Source: Rhodohalobacter sulfatireducens (GTDB lineage: Bacteria; Bacteroidota; Rhodothermia; Balneolales; Balneolaceae). Taken from it: DNA of 64,000 nucleotides. The notes under the pieces are model-generated. The model was given only the letters and a program-made list of their open reading frames with translations. It was not told the origin of the DNA and did no database searches. A program made the position numbers and the translations under genes. Every line of letters begins with the position of its first letter. The first letter of the stretch is position 1. Below are positions 36,038-44,429 of this stretch, one piece after another. The stretch covers positions 124,001-188,000 of the forward strand of contig NZ_JAKLWS010000004.1 of NCBI RefSeq assembly GCF_022012475.1. The letters are read 5' to 3'.

Positions 36038-37396
36038 TCACATGCTGAATCGATAGTTAAGCGATAAAAAATTACCAAATGAATAAAGCTCGACATCGCC
36101 CCAACCCACTCCCTTTAGTGGAACTTTGATATGAGGTTCGGCTCGGATCGACCAGCTCGGGGAAAGGTCGTACTCAACCCCAATAGAGAAACCGGCATTG
36201 CTGAACCAGTGTCGTGTGCCGGTTGCGTCGCTCCATGAACTATCCAACCCCTGCTGATTCCCCTCGTACTGAAACTTGTATTCCTCATTCACCATGATGT
36301 ATGAGGAGAGCCCGGCAGTCGTGTAAATACGGGATCGGTCAAAATTGAACAGGTTGGCTTTCAGGTTGATTGGAATATCCAAAACCACACAGACGGCACT
36401 GGTACGATCCGGCATTACTCCATAGTTCCAGCCTTGAGGAGGATTATATGCATCTCCATCTGCTTTATATTTTACATTTGAAATGGCTATACCGCTGATG
36501 ACCGAAATATTCTTACTGATAGCATATTCTGCCAAAATACCACCTTTAAACCCGGGACTATCGAAATTGGACATACCGCTGGCTGTACTTAAATCCGGTG
36601 AAAGTACAATACCAACTGCAAATCTTGAATCAGTTGCAAAAGCAGATTGATTTGAATTAAAACCATTTTTGGCAGGTAGAGGTGCCGTTCTTATCGCACT
36701 TGTCCCGTTCTCAGGATCACCATTATAAGTTTGAAATCTGCTGTATGAAGATGTTGATTTTAAGTCAACCGCTTGATTTTCTGAATGCACGGTTGCAAGC
36801 ATGGACGAACGATTGGGGAATAGTTCACTCGGCTGAACCGATTGTTCCGGGATGGTTTGCCTTGCTTCTGCAAATGCTCTCCCGGGCAGATGTTCTGGCT
36901 CATCAGCTAAAGGTTCATCTTCAGTAACTGTCGCGATCGATTCTGAATCGTTATTGACAGTAGTGCTTGGTTGTTGATCTTGCCCGGTTGTTTCGGGTTC
37001 ATTCACAATTACCGAGCCTTCACTTTCATCTGCAGCTTCAGCTTCATTCGCCTGATCATTCGATTCAGCTGTTTCCCTTTCAGTAAGGGCTAAATTTTCT
37101 TGAGGATTAACAGGTTGATCATTTGGCTGAACCTGTTCAGTTTGATTCAACTGTTCAGTAAGTTCATTTATTTTATTGTGGTTTTGAACGGTGTAATAAC
37201 CAATCAGGGAAAGAATCAATATAGAGGCAGCTGCCAGCCATCGAAATCGGCGCCGGTAGTAGATCTTCATATCCCGGGCATCCAGCTTTTTCTCGAGCTT
37301 CAGCCAGTCTTCCTCCCGATAAGAAATATCATATTCCTCTGCCTTTTTTCTAAAAAGACGTTCAAGGGGATCGTTATGGTTCTGTTCGTCACTCAT
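36038..37396 (-). CDS. Membrane-anchored beta-barrel/anti-sigma-like partner of the ECF sigma factor
   Basis: The 452-residue protein has a charged cytoplasmic N-terminus (about residues 1-45, LERLFRKKAEEYDISYREEDW), one membrane helix at about 50-67 (WLAAASILILSLIGYYTV), and a long Gln/Glu/Asn/Thr-rich linker. From about residue 250 the C-terminal domain resembles small outer-membrane barrels (FAVGIVLSPDLST, GGILAEYAISKNISVISGI, SIGVEYDLSPSWSIRAEPHIKVP). It starts 5 bases after the sigma factor gene, the classic position of an anti-sigma factor. The mixture of an inner-membrane anchor and a PorT-like domain is common in Bacteroidota, and a role in sensing envelope state is inferred. Confidence 0.78.
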   Translation of the reverse strand: MSDEQNHNDPLERLFRKKAEEYDISYREEDWLKLEKKLDARDMKIYYRRRFRWLAAASILILSLIGYYTVQNHNKINELTEQLNQTEQVQPNDQPVNPQENLALTERETAESNDQANEAEAADESEGSVIVNEPETTGQDQQPSTTVNNDSESIATVTEDEPLADEPEHLPGRAFAEARQTIPEQSVQPSELFPNRSSMLATVHSENQAVDLKSTSSYSRFQTYNGDPENGTSAIRTAPLPAKNGFNSNQSAFATDSRFAVGIVLSPDLSTASGMSNFDSPGFKGGILAEYAISKNISVISGIAISNVKYKADGDAYNPPQGWNYGVMPDRTSAVCVVLDIPINLKANLFNFDRSRIYTTAGLSSYIMVNEEYKFQYEGNQQGLDSSWSDATGTRHWFSNAGFSIGVEYDLSPSWSIRAEPHIKVPLKGVGWGDVELYSFGNFLSLNYRFSM

Positions 37397-37401
37397 ATCA
37401 T

Positions 37402-37929
37402 TTACATTAAATTTTTCTCCAACAATGCTCTGAGGTTGCGCTTGGCTTTAAACAGGTTCGACTTCGATGTTCCCACCGATATACCAAGCAACTCTGCAAT
37501 CTCCTCATGTTTAAATCCGTCAATCACATACAGGTTAAAAACCGTTCTGTACGCAGGGGAAAGTTTTTGTACCATCTCAATAATTTCATCATAAGTCAGC
37601 CCGCTGATAATGGTCTCATCCTGCCCAATTTCCTCAGAACTTTCATCGAGGCCTTCCCAGTTCTGGTACTTTTTATTAGCGTTGAAATGATTAATCGCCG
37701 TATTTACAATAATCTTGCGAAGCCAGGGTTTGAACGGGCGGTGGCGGTCGTACTTGCGTATGTTATCAAACACCTTCATAAACGCGTCGTTCAAAGTAGC
37801 TGCAGCCTTGTCACGAGAATCCGCATACCGCATGGTGATGCTCATCCCGTAGGCATAGAACATCTGGTACAGCTCTTTTTGATTTTTCCGGTGCCCTTTA
37901 CGGCAGCCGTCAATTATTTGGCTCAGCAA
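37402..37929 (-). CDS. ECF-type RNA polymerase sigma factor
   Basis: Sigma-70 family factor of the extracytoplasmic-function type, 175 residues. Region 2 includes YAYGMSITMRYADSRDKAAATLNDAFMKVF and the following FKPWLRKIIVNTAINHF. Region 4 is LSPAYRTVFNLYVIDGFKHEEIAELLGISVGTSKSNLFKAKRNLRALL with a typical helix-turn-helix. It directly precedes the membrane-anchored partner at 36038, and the cupredoxin, cytochrome, YceI and DUF5777 genes follow on the same strand, so it may drive this envelope cluster. No promoter with an obvious autoregulatory motif could be picked out by eye. Confidence 0.93.
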   Translation of the reverse strand: MLSQIIDGCRKGHRKNQKELYQMFYAYGMSITMRYADSRDKAAATLNDAFMKVFDNIRKYDRHRPFKPWLRKIIVNTAINHFNANKKYQNWEGLDESSEEIGQDETIISGLTYDEIIEMVQKLSPAYRTVFNLYVIDGFKHEEIAELLGISVGTSKSNLFKAKRNLRALLEKNLM

Positions 37930-38043
37930 GACGTTTAGATTTCAGGAAATAATTGGTTGTGATTTTAGAAATTCAAATATGCCTCTATTTAACAATACAA
38001 AGGGAGACAGAAAATGGTTGCTTCTAAAAATCTTCAGGTAGTA

Positions 38044-38913
38044 TTATTCTGGTTCGGGTGCTTGTTGAACATCCATGTTCACAATGGGCCATATGCCCGG
38101 GTTTGGGAAACTGACACCTTTCGTATCCCCGCGTTCGGTATCCTGCCCAAAATAATAGAGGGGCCATCCTTTGTAGGTTAGTTGCTGTTCTTCACCGTGA
38201 ACAGAAATTTCACCAAAGTTATCTACATCTAATCCTGTAGGCAGAGATTCAATATCAGTATGATAAATGGGCCAGACTCCGTTGTTGCTAAAATCCTCAG
38301 CGGTAAAGTTGTTGGTATTTGCTGCATCAAATGCAAAACTGTAGATCGTTCTTCCCTCTGCATCGGTAAAATAGGTTGTATTTTCTTCGCCTATTTCATA
38401 TTCGCTGGTGTAATTGTTGCCATCTTCACCAACCAGTTGACCGTTGGCCACCATTAAAGAATAGTCGGGTTTGGCAACAAACCACACACCGTTTGCGCCA
38501 TCACCGTTAATCTCGCCTGCTTCATTATCATTGGTAAAATAGTAAAGAGGCCATCCGCGGTACGTCGTTTGGGATGAACCATCCGCACGGGTTATTGATC
38601 CTACATCCCCTATCTCAATACCATTCCCGGATTCCACATCTTCCGAGTGGAAAACGGGCCAGTTGGCCAGGCAATCACCTTCGCACCTGCTCTCCCCCTG
38701 TACATCACGGGCAAAGAAGTAGAGTGCATTTCCATCTGCATCCGCAAGAATATTTCCGTGTGATTGAGTGGAAGTTACTTGCAAATAGTCTTCGTCTTCG
38801 TCGGGGCCGGTACTGTCGTCACTACAACCCATAAAACCAAATCCGATAACAGTTAAGATTGCTACAAAGAACACTTTTAGTCTATCCGAAGAGATATTTT
38901 TTAAAACTTCCAT
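38044..38913 (-). CDS. Lipoprotein_15 (COG4315) secreted repeat protein
   Basis: A 289-residue lipoprotein (lipobox GFMGC) with two or more copies of the secreted-repeat motif PF03640. The blocks DADGNALYFFARD, CEGDCLANWPVFH, TTYRGWPLYYFTND, then DAEGRTIYSFAFD, NNGVWPIYH and LTYKGWPLYYFGQD show the internal duplication. Only the first repeat keeps the Cys pair (CEGDC). Function is unknown in the family, although members often sit near redox or stress genes, as here beside the sigma factor cluster. It is separated from the sigma gene by 114 bases and may be an independent unit on the same strand. Confidence 0.85.
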   Translation of the reverse strand: MEVLKNISSDRLKVFFVAILTVIGFGFMGCSDDSTGPDEDEDYLQVTSTQSHGNILADADGNALYFFARDVQGESRCEGDCLANWPVFHSEDVESGNGIEIGDVGSITRADGSSQTTYRGWPLYYFTNDNEAGEINGDGANGVWFVAKPDYSLMVANGQLVGEDGNNYTSEYEIGEENTTYFTDAEGRTIYSFAFDAANTNNFTAEDFSNNGVWPIYHTDIESLPTGLDVDNFGEISVHGEEQQLTYKGWPLYYFGQDTERGDTKGVSFPNPGIWPIVNMDVQQAPEPE

Positions 38914-39250
38914 ATTATCATTTTTTGATTATTCAATTAGAAAGGAGGTATCCATCTTGTCATAGATAAAATGGGTACACCATTTTTATTCAGTCTCTAT
39001 TAGTCCATACAGCAATAAAGAGGAAAGGGTTGCCTCTGGATCTCAATTTTTTTGAAGAAATAAATGTGAAGCCCGGGCAAGAAGCTAATATTTGATGAAA
39101 GCTTTTAAGAATTTGCAGGATAAATCCGGCATAGATGTGCCACATCTCTCATTTCCATGAAAAGGTGGATATCATTATTAAACTCGGCGAGAAAGAAAAG
39201 GCTACTATTGATCAGTATAAAATCTTTAAATGACTCAAATCACTCAGATT

Positions 39251-39310
39251 GCTGGCGCAACTCTCTCATTGCTGGCGCAAGTGTCTCACTTGTGCCCTTT
39301 TTACTTAAAA
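39251..39310. repeat. REP-like palindromic repeat, copy 1 with an extra half unit
   Basis: The palindrome has arms GGCGCAAGTG (39274-39283) and CACTTGTGCC (39287-39296) with a three-base loop, and is preceded by ATTGCT. A half unit ATTGCTGGCGCAA at 39248-39260 lies just upstream. The flank CCCTTTTTACTTA is shared with copy 2. Confidence 0.75.
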
Positions 39311-39366
39311 CAGAAATCCTGTGCAAAACCCAGCACTAAACCAAAGCAACTTCCCGAGAAAATAAC

Positions 39367-39432
39367 CTACGCTCTATCGACTAAGAATTGCTTGAATCCC
39401 TCAAAATCACTCCCAATCGATGTTGACTTCTT
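39367..39432 (-). pseudogene. Decayed duplicate of the thrC 3' end
   Basis: Read on the minus strand these 22 codons encode KSTSIGSDFEGFKQFL followed by VDRA and a stop. They align with the true C-terminus of threonine synthase at 39534 (KSTTIGCDFEGFKEFL, then INRA). The fragment has no start and is cut off on its upstream side, about six bases from the REP-like palindrome at 39439. It is evidence of a past local duplication, with the repeat inserted at or causing the break. Amino-acid changes are conservative, which suggests that the copy was once under selection or was donated by a related strain. Confidence 0.75.
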
Positions 39433-39438
39433 CGCTAA

Positions 39439-39480
39439 TTGCTGGCGCAAGTGTCCCACTTGTGCCCCTTGTACTTATAA
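39439..39480. repeat. REP-like palindromic repeat, copy 2
   Basis: Arms GGCGCAAGTG (39444-39453) and CACTTGTGCC (39457-39466), 9 of 10 paired plus one G-T, with the same ATTGCT lead and a CCCCTTGTACTTA flank. It lies between thrC and its truncated duplicate and may also cap the thr operon transcript. Confidence 0.75.
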
Positions 39481-39533
39481 GAAAAGCGTTTTGAATATCT
39501 CCACACTATATAAACGAAACCCTGCAAAAAAAT

Positions 39534-40841
39534 TTAAGCTCTATTGATCAAAAACTCCTTAAACCCCTCAAAATCACACCCAATTGTCGTTGACTTCTTC
39601 TCTTTTTCCAGCCAGACTTTTAACCGATCCGGAACATCAATCTCTTGGTTGATTTCCGTTTCAATCACATCCCGAAACTTCACCGGGTGTGCCGTTGCGA
39701 GTGTAACCGTTGGAATTTTCATTCCCCTTTCGGTTTGATATTCTTTTGACGCCCGATACCCAATCGCTGTATGCGGACAAAGCAGGTAACTGAATTTTTC
39801 AAAAACCTCTCGAATGGTTTCGCGGGTTTCCTCATCCGTATAGGAGTAACCGGTGATCTGATCCCGAATGGCTGAATCAGAATCTCCGAACAGATATTTG
39901 ATCCGTACAAAATTACTCGGATTTCCAACATCCATCGCGTTGGAGATCGTTTGAACAGAATCGCGTGGTTGGAACTGATCACCCTTTAAATATTCGGGCA
40001 CGACATCATTTACATTCGTTGCAGCCAGGAAATGTTTGGCCGGCATGCCCATCTTCATGGCCAGGAGTCCCCCGGTCAGGTTTCCAAAATTCCCACTCGG
40101 CACGGAGAAAACAGGCATTTCTATTCCTTTTTTCTGAAGTACACTCACGGCATAAGCATAATAAAATGACTGTGGTAATAACCGTGCAATGTTGATGGAA
40201 TTCGCCGAACTCAATTGCATTTTTGAGTTTAGTTCATCATCGATAAATGCCTGCTTCACAAGACGCTGACAATCATCAAAAACGCCTTCCACTTCCAAAG
40301 CCGTTACGTTTTCTCCAAGCGTGGCCATCTGCTGTTCCTGGAGATTGCTTACTTTCCCTTTGGGAAACAGGAGACAAACTTTCACTCCATCCACCTTATA
40401 AAATCCGTGAGCCACCGCGCTTCCCGTATCGCCGGAAGTAGCAACTAAAATCGTCACCTCCTGCTGATCTTTTCTGGCTTGCTCGGAAAAGAGTCGTGCC
40501 ATAAATCGCGCGCCAAAATCCTTGAATGCAAGTGTGGGTCCGTGAAAAAGTTCAAGCACAAAATTATTCCCTTCAACGGGTGTAATCGGAACCGGAAAGT
40601 TGAAGGCATCATTGATTACAGAGTTGAGTTTTTCATCAGACAACTCCTCTCCGAAATAAGGCTTGGCCATTTCGAACGCAATCTCATTGAAACTCAACTC
40701 CTTGAGAGAACTCCAAAATGAATCCGGCAGAACGGGAATTTCTTCAGGCATATAGAGTCCGCCGTCGGGGGCGAGGCCTTTTCGCATTGCCTCGAGAAAG
40801 GTTACGGGGTTTGAGTTTTTGTTTGTACTTATGAATTTCAT
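39534..40841 (-). CDS. thrC: Threonine synthase
   Basis: Last enzyme of threonine synthesis: O-phosphohomoserine to threonine, PLP-dependent, cytoplasmic. The 435-residue protein has the family opening MKFISTNKNSNPVTFLEAMRKGLAPDGGLYMP (in part), the PLP lysine in FHGPTLAFKDFGARFM, ILVATSGDTGSAVAHGF and VPSGNFGNLTGGLLA. This is the E. coli-like fold-type II class. It closes the thrA-thrB-thrC operon, 73 bases behind thrB; that spacer is made of heptamer repeats. A degenerate copy of its last 22 codons lies 100 bases downstream. Confidence 0.96.
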   Translation of the reverse strand: MKFISTNKNSNPVTFLEAMRKGLAPDGGLYMPEEIPVLPDSFWSSLKELSFNEIAFEMAKPYFGEELSDEKLNSVINDAFNFPVPITPVEGNNFVLELFHGPTLAFKDFGARFMARLFSEQARKDQQEVTILVATSGDTGSAVAHGFYKVDGVKVCLLFPKGKVSNLQEQQMATLGENVTALEVEGVFDDCQRLVKQAFIDDELNSKMQLSSANSINIARLLPQSFYYAYAVSVLQKKGIEMPVFSVPSGNFGNLTGGLLAMKMGMPAKHFLAATNVNDVVPEYLKGDQFQPRDSVQTISNAMDVGNPSNFVRIKYLFGDSDSAIRDQITGYSYTDEETRETIREVFEKFSYLLCPHTAIGYRASKEYQTERGMKIPTVTLATAHPVKFRDVIETEINQEIDVPDRLKVWLEKEKKSTTIGCDFEGFKEFLINRA

Positions 40842-40845
40842 GTCT

Positions 40846-40915
40846 CAGGATGCAGATTTCAAGTTGCAGGGTACGGCATTTCTCGTCTCATGTCTCAAAT
40901 CTCAGAACTCAGTTC
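40846..40915. repeat. Ten consecutive degenerate heptamers between thrB and thrC
   Basis: The spacer divides without remainder into CAGGATG, CAGATTT, CAAGTTG, CAGGGTA, CGGCATT, TCTCGTC, TCATGTC, TCAAATC, TCAGAAC and TCAGTTC. The period-7 phase runs from five bases past the thrC start codon side to the thrB stop codon. Confidence 0.7.
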
Positions 40916-41862
40916 TAAACTACAGAAGCTCCTTCGGTATTAATTTTTGAGATGTGAAGATTGTATTCCAGGCCAATGCTTTTCAGTACGGTTCCCATTG
41001 CTTTCCCAATCTCTTCGGCTTCATCCCGGGATTTGCTTAGCGCAAAAAGCGATGGCCCAGAACCGGAAATGCTGCAACCGAGAGCTCCGTGATGGAGTGC
41101 AGCTTCTTGCATCTCTGAAAATCCCGGAATCAAAACAGCTCGGACCGGTTCAATAATTTCATCATGCAAAGATCGGCCAATCAAATCGTAATCATTGGTA
41201 TACAACCCGGCAATCAGGGAACCCAGGTTCGCCCATTGTGTGACAGCTTTTTGAAGAGCTACTTGCTTCCTTAAAATCTTGCGGCTGTTCTTGGTCTGAA
41301 TCTCAATTTCCGGATGGATAATTGTGCAATGCAATTTATCAGGAGTGTTAAGTGAAATAACATCCGGTGGTTGATGCGTTTTCACTAAAATAAATCCGCC
41401 GATCAGGGCCGCTGCTACATTATCCGCATGAGCCGTTCCGCTGGCTGCAAGTTCTCCTTCCACAGCAAATGGTAACAGATCATGACGTGAGAATGGTTTT
41501 CCTAAGAGTTCATTCACGGCAAAAACCGCGGCGGCCGAACTGGCAGCGCTGGAACCAAGTCCGCTGCCGAGTGGCATTTTCTTCTCGATCTCCAGATCAA
41601 TGCCGAATTCCCGTTCCTCGTCCAATTCTTTCAGCATTGAAAGGACAGCAAGTCCCGCTGTATTTTTTTCAACTTCTTTGGGGAGTTTTCCTTCTTCACC
41701 CGAAATGGATGTGATTCGTAAACCGGGTTCTTCTGAATATGATGCGGTTACATAATCTCCCAATCCATGAATGGCAAAACCAAGTACATCAAACCCACAG
41801 GCAACATTGGCAACGGTTGCCGGGGCGAACGCTTTGATTTTATTTGGGTTGGATTTTGTCAT
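40915..41862 (-). CDS. thrB: Homoserine kinase
   Basis: GHMP-family kinase phosphorylating homoserine for ThrC. In 315 residues it shows the N-terminal substrate motif APATVANVACGFDVLGFAI, the GHMP phosphate loop MPLGSGLGSSAASSAAAVFAVNEL and the C-terminal motif LGCSISGSGPSLFAL. It is the middle gene of the thr operon, with heptamer-repeat spacers on both sides (41874-41957 before it and 40846-40915 after it). Confidence 0.96.
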   Translation of the reverse strand: MTKSNPNKIKAFAPATVANVACGFDVLGFAIHGLGDYVTASYSEEPGLRITSISGEEGKLPKEVEKNTAGLAVLSMLKELDEEREFGIDLEIEKKMPLGSGLGSSAASSAAAVFAVNELLGKPFSRHDLLPFAVEGELAASGTAHADNVAAALIGGFILVKTHQPPDVISLNTPDKLHCTIIHPEIEIQTKNSRKILRKQVALQKAVTQWANLGSLIAGLYTNDYDLIGRSLHDEIIEPVRAVLIPGFSEMQEAALHHGALGCSISGSGPSLFALSKSRDEAEEIGKAMGTVLKSIGLEYNLHISKINTEGASVV

Positions 41863-41873
41863 TGAAACAGATT

Positions 41874-41957
41874 GAATTACAAATATCGAACAAGGAATAA
41901 CGAATTATGAACTTCTTCAAAATTCGACATTAGATATTCGGTTTTCAATATTTGTTA
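41874..41957. repeat. GAAnnnn/TTCnnnn heptamer array between thrA and thrB
   Basis: From 41888 the sequence reads GAACAAG, GAATAAC, GAATTAT, GAACTTC, then switches to TTCAAAA, TTCGACA, TTAGATA, TTCGGTT, TTCAATA, TTTGTTA. The last three bases are the thrA stop codon. GAATTAC at 41874-41880 is in the same phase. The switch from GAA to TTC in the middle makes an imperfect hairpin of about 35 bases per arm. Confidence 0.75.
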
Positions 41958-44429
41958 GAACCCCGCATTGCTATACGCCTTGGTATTTGCAACTCGCAAA
42001 ATATCAGAAATAATTCCCGCGGCGGTTACTTTAGCGCCGGCACCCGGTCCTTTTATCACCAATGGATTGACATCATAATTGGAGGAGTGGATCGCCAAAA
42101 TATTGTCGCTTCCGGACAGGTTGTAAAATGGATGATCTGACGCGATGGTCTCCAGCTTTACTTCTGCATTTCCATTCTCGAATCGTGCAATATAGCACAA
42201 TTTTTTTCCTTCATCGGCGGCGGCTTTCCACATTGATTCAAACTCATCATCAAACTCTTTCAGCTTCTCAAAAAACTCATCAATGTCTTTTGTATCCCGT
42301 GCTTCTTCGGGTACCAGATTCTGAATATCAATATCATCAAAATCCAGTTCATAACCAGAAACACGCGCCAAGATCAATAACTTTCGTCCCACATCGAAAC
42401 CATTCAGATCTTCCCGCGGATCCGGTTCAGTGTATCCCATCTCTTTCGCTTTCATCACGAGGTCACTAAATCCAACAGAATCGTCAAAACTGTTGAACAG
42501 ATAACTTAATGTACCAGATAAAACTGCTTCAATTTTATGAATGTGATCCCCCGTTGTTACCATCTCGTTGAGTGTTCCGATCACCGGCAGGCCGGCACCC
42601 ACATTGGTTTCATACTTATAGGCAGCGTTATGTTGCTTGGCCGTTTCGTGCAACTGATCAAACAACTCCTGGCTGGTTGAATTTGCCAGTTTGTTTGGAG
42701 TGACCACCGAAATACTCTCTGATAAAATTTCATTATAAAACGATTTCAACTCAGGGCTTGCCGTACAATCCACAAAAATGCTGTTCGGCAAATTCATCTG
42801 CTTCATCTCCTCTACAAAGTTCTTCAGATTTGTCTTCTTACCATCCTCACCCAAATGATCTTCCCAATCAGAAAGAGAGATCGATTCCTCACTCAGTAAC
42901 ATTTGTCGGCTATTTGCCAACCCCTTGATATTCACATCTATCTGGTACTCTTTATAAAGTTCTTCGGCATGATCACTCAACATTTCAAGCAGTGTGCTTC
43001 CGATAAGGCCAACTCCAACCAGGAATAGATTCATTGTCTTCACACCAGAAAGGAAAAACGCATCATGCAGCGTGTTCATCGCTTTTTTCTCATTATTTCG
43101 GTCAATTACAAACGAGATATTTCTTTCGGACGAACCTTGTGCAATCGCTACAATATTAATTCCGTTTCTTCCGAGTGCATTAAACACGCGACCTGCTATT
43201 CCCGGAATTTGACGCATATTATCGCCCACCACAGCCACAATCGAGAGATCGTTTTCAACCCGAATTTCATCGATGATATCTGCCTTGAACTCTTCCGAAA
43301 ACTCTTCAGAGATAGATTCCTTTGCATCAGCGGCAAATTCAGGCAACACGGCCAGTGTGATGGTGTGCTCAGACGAAGACTGCGTAATTAAAATGATATT
43401 GATATTCCGCGCCGCCAAAGCCCCAAATATTCTCGAGGCCACCCCGGTTACGCCAATCATTCCGCTGCCTTTAATTGTAATAAGAGCTACATCTTCGATA
43501 GATGACAACCCACGAATGATTCCACCTTTCTTCTTAATCTCCTTCTTGATCTGCGTTCCTGGATGCTCCGGCTTGAAGGTATTTTTGATGAGAATCGGAA
43601 TCTCAGATTTAAGCGCCGGTTGAATAGTTGGCGGGTAAATTACACGAGCACCAAAGTGCGACAACTCCATCGCTTCCTCGTACGAGGCATGTTCAACGGA
43701 GAACGCATTTTTCACTTTCCGGGGATCAGCAGTCATCAACCCGTCTACATCGGTCCAGATCTCAATCACATCTGCTTCCAGGGCCGCCCCAAATAGCGAA
43801 GCTGTGTAATCCGATCCGCCCCTGCCCAAAGTAGTACTTTCTTGATTTTCAGTTGATGATATAAAACCGGTGGCAACCACAATATTTTCATTATGATCCT
43901 CTAAATAATTCCGGATATTTTGAAAGGTTTGAGCTGTCAAAACCCGGGCAGAGCCGAAATTATTGTCCGTTTTGATCAGGTCTCTTGTATCGGTGTAAAG
44001 TGCTTCCATTCCCTGATTTTGCAGGGCAGCCGTAAGTATTTGGGCAGAAAAGCGCTCGCCAAACCCAACAATAAAGTCAAGTGTCTTTTTGGTAAGTTCA
44101 CGAATCAGCGATACTCCCTGCAGTACATCCTGCAGTTCATTCAACAGAAGTTTAAAAGAAGTGATCACTTCACTCCGCTTGCTAACCGGGAGCAGGTCGT
44201 TAATCGTATCGATATGGCGTTTGTCAATTTCATTCAGCCGATCTTCGAATGAATCATCACCCGCTGAGGCAAGGGTTGCCGTCTCTATCAATTTATCTGT
44301 TATACCGCGCAGAGCAGATACAACGACTACAATTCTTTGATCTTTCTGTTTCGACTCAACAATAGATATCACACGGCGCAGGGCATCCGGGGATCCCACT
44401 GAGCTCCCGCCAAATTTTAAAATCCTCAT
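41955..44429 (-). CDS. thrA: Bifunctional aspartokinase / homoserine dehydrogenase
   Basis: First and third steps of the threonine branch in one 824-residue cytoplasmic protein. About residues 1-295 are the aspartokinase (ILKFGGSSVGS, VVVVSALRGITD, TLGRGGSDYTASLFGAAL). About 315-460 hold two ACT regulatory domains (ISSIEDVALITIKGSGMIGV and LSIVAVVGDNMRQIPGIAGRV), so feedback inhibition by threonine is expected. About 465-824 are homoserine dehydrogenase (NLFLVGVGLIGSTLLEML, NVGAGLPVIGTLNEMVTTGD, EPDPREDLNGFDVGRKLLIL). No Thr/Ile-rich leader peptide is visible upstream, so classical attenuation is unlikely. It is the first gene of the operon. Confidence 0.96.
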   Translation of the reverse strand: MRILKFGGSSVGSPDALRRVISIVESKQKDQRIVVVVSALRGITDKLIETATLASAGDDSFEDRLNEIDKRHIDTINDLLPVSKRSEVITSFKLLLNELQDVLQGVSLIRELTKKTLDFIVGFGERFSAQILTAALQNQGMEALYTDTRDLIKTDNNFGSARVLTAQTFQNIRNYLEDHNENIVVATGFISSTENQESTTLGRGGSDYTASLFGAALEADVIEIWTDVDGLMTADPRKVKNAFSVEHASYEEAMELSHFGARVIYPPTIQPALKSEIPILIKNTFKPEHPGTQIKKEIKKKGGIIRGLSSIEDVALITIKGSGMIGVTGVASRIFGALAARNINIILITQSSSEHTITLAVLPEFAADAKESISEEFSEEFKADIIDEIRVENDLSIVAVVGDNMRQIPGIAGRVFNALGRNGINIVAIAQGSSERNISFVIDRNNEKKAMNTLHDAFFLSGVKTMNLFLVGVGLIGSTLLEMLSDHAEELYKEYQIDVNIKGLANSRQMLLSEESISLSDWEDHLGEDGKKTNLKNFVEEMKQMNLPNSIFVDCTASPELKSFYNEILSESISVVTPNKLANSTSQELFDQLHETAKQHNAAYKYETNVGAGLPVIGTLNEMVTTGDHIHKIEAVLSGTLSYLFNSFDDSVGFSDLVMKAKEMGYTEPDPREDLNGFDVGRKLLILARVSGYELDFDDIDIQNLVPEEARDTKDIDEFFEKLKEFDDEFESMWKAAADEGKKLCYIARFENGNAEVKLETIASDHPFYNLSGSDNILAIHSSNYDVNPLVIKGPGAGAKVTAAGIISDILRVANTKAYSNAGF

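Larger units (their letters stand above)
38914..39533. other. Gene-poor region with repeats and a thrC remnant
   Basis: This 620-base stretch contains REP-like palindromes (39251-39310, 39439-39480) and a decayed copy of the thrC 3' end (39367-39432). A frame on the plus strand at 39134-39232 ends ATIDQYKIFK and looks slightly protein-like, but it is too short to call. The first 200 bases next to the lipoprotein gene are AT-rich and probably promoter-bearing. Confidence 0.6.

Noticed and set aside
39134-39339. Short plus-strand frames near the REP-like repeats
   Set aside because: One (39134-39232) ends ATIDQYKIFK and looks faintly protein-like, the other runs through the repeats; neither has a family match or length to support a gene.
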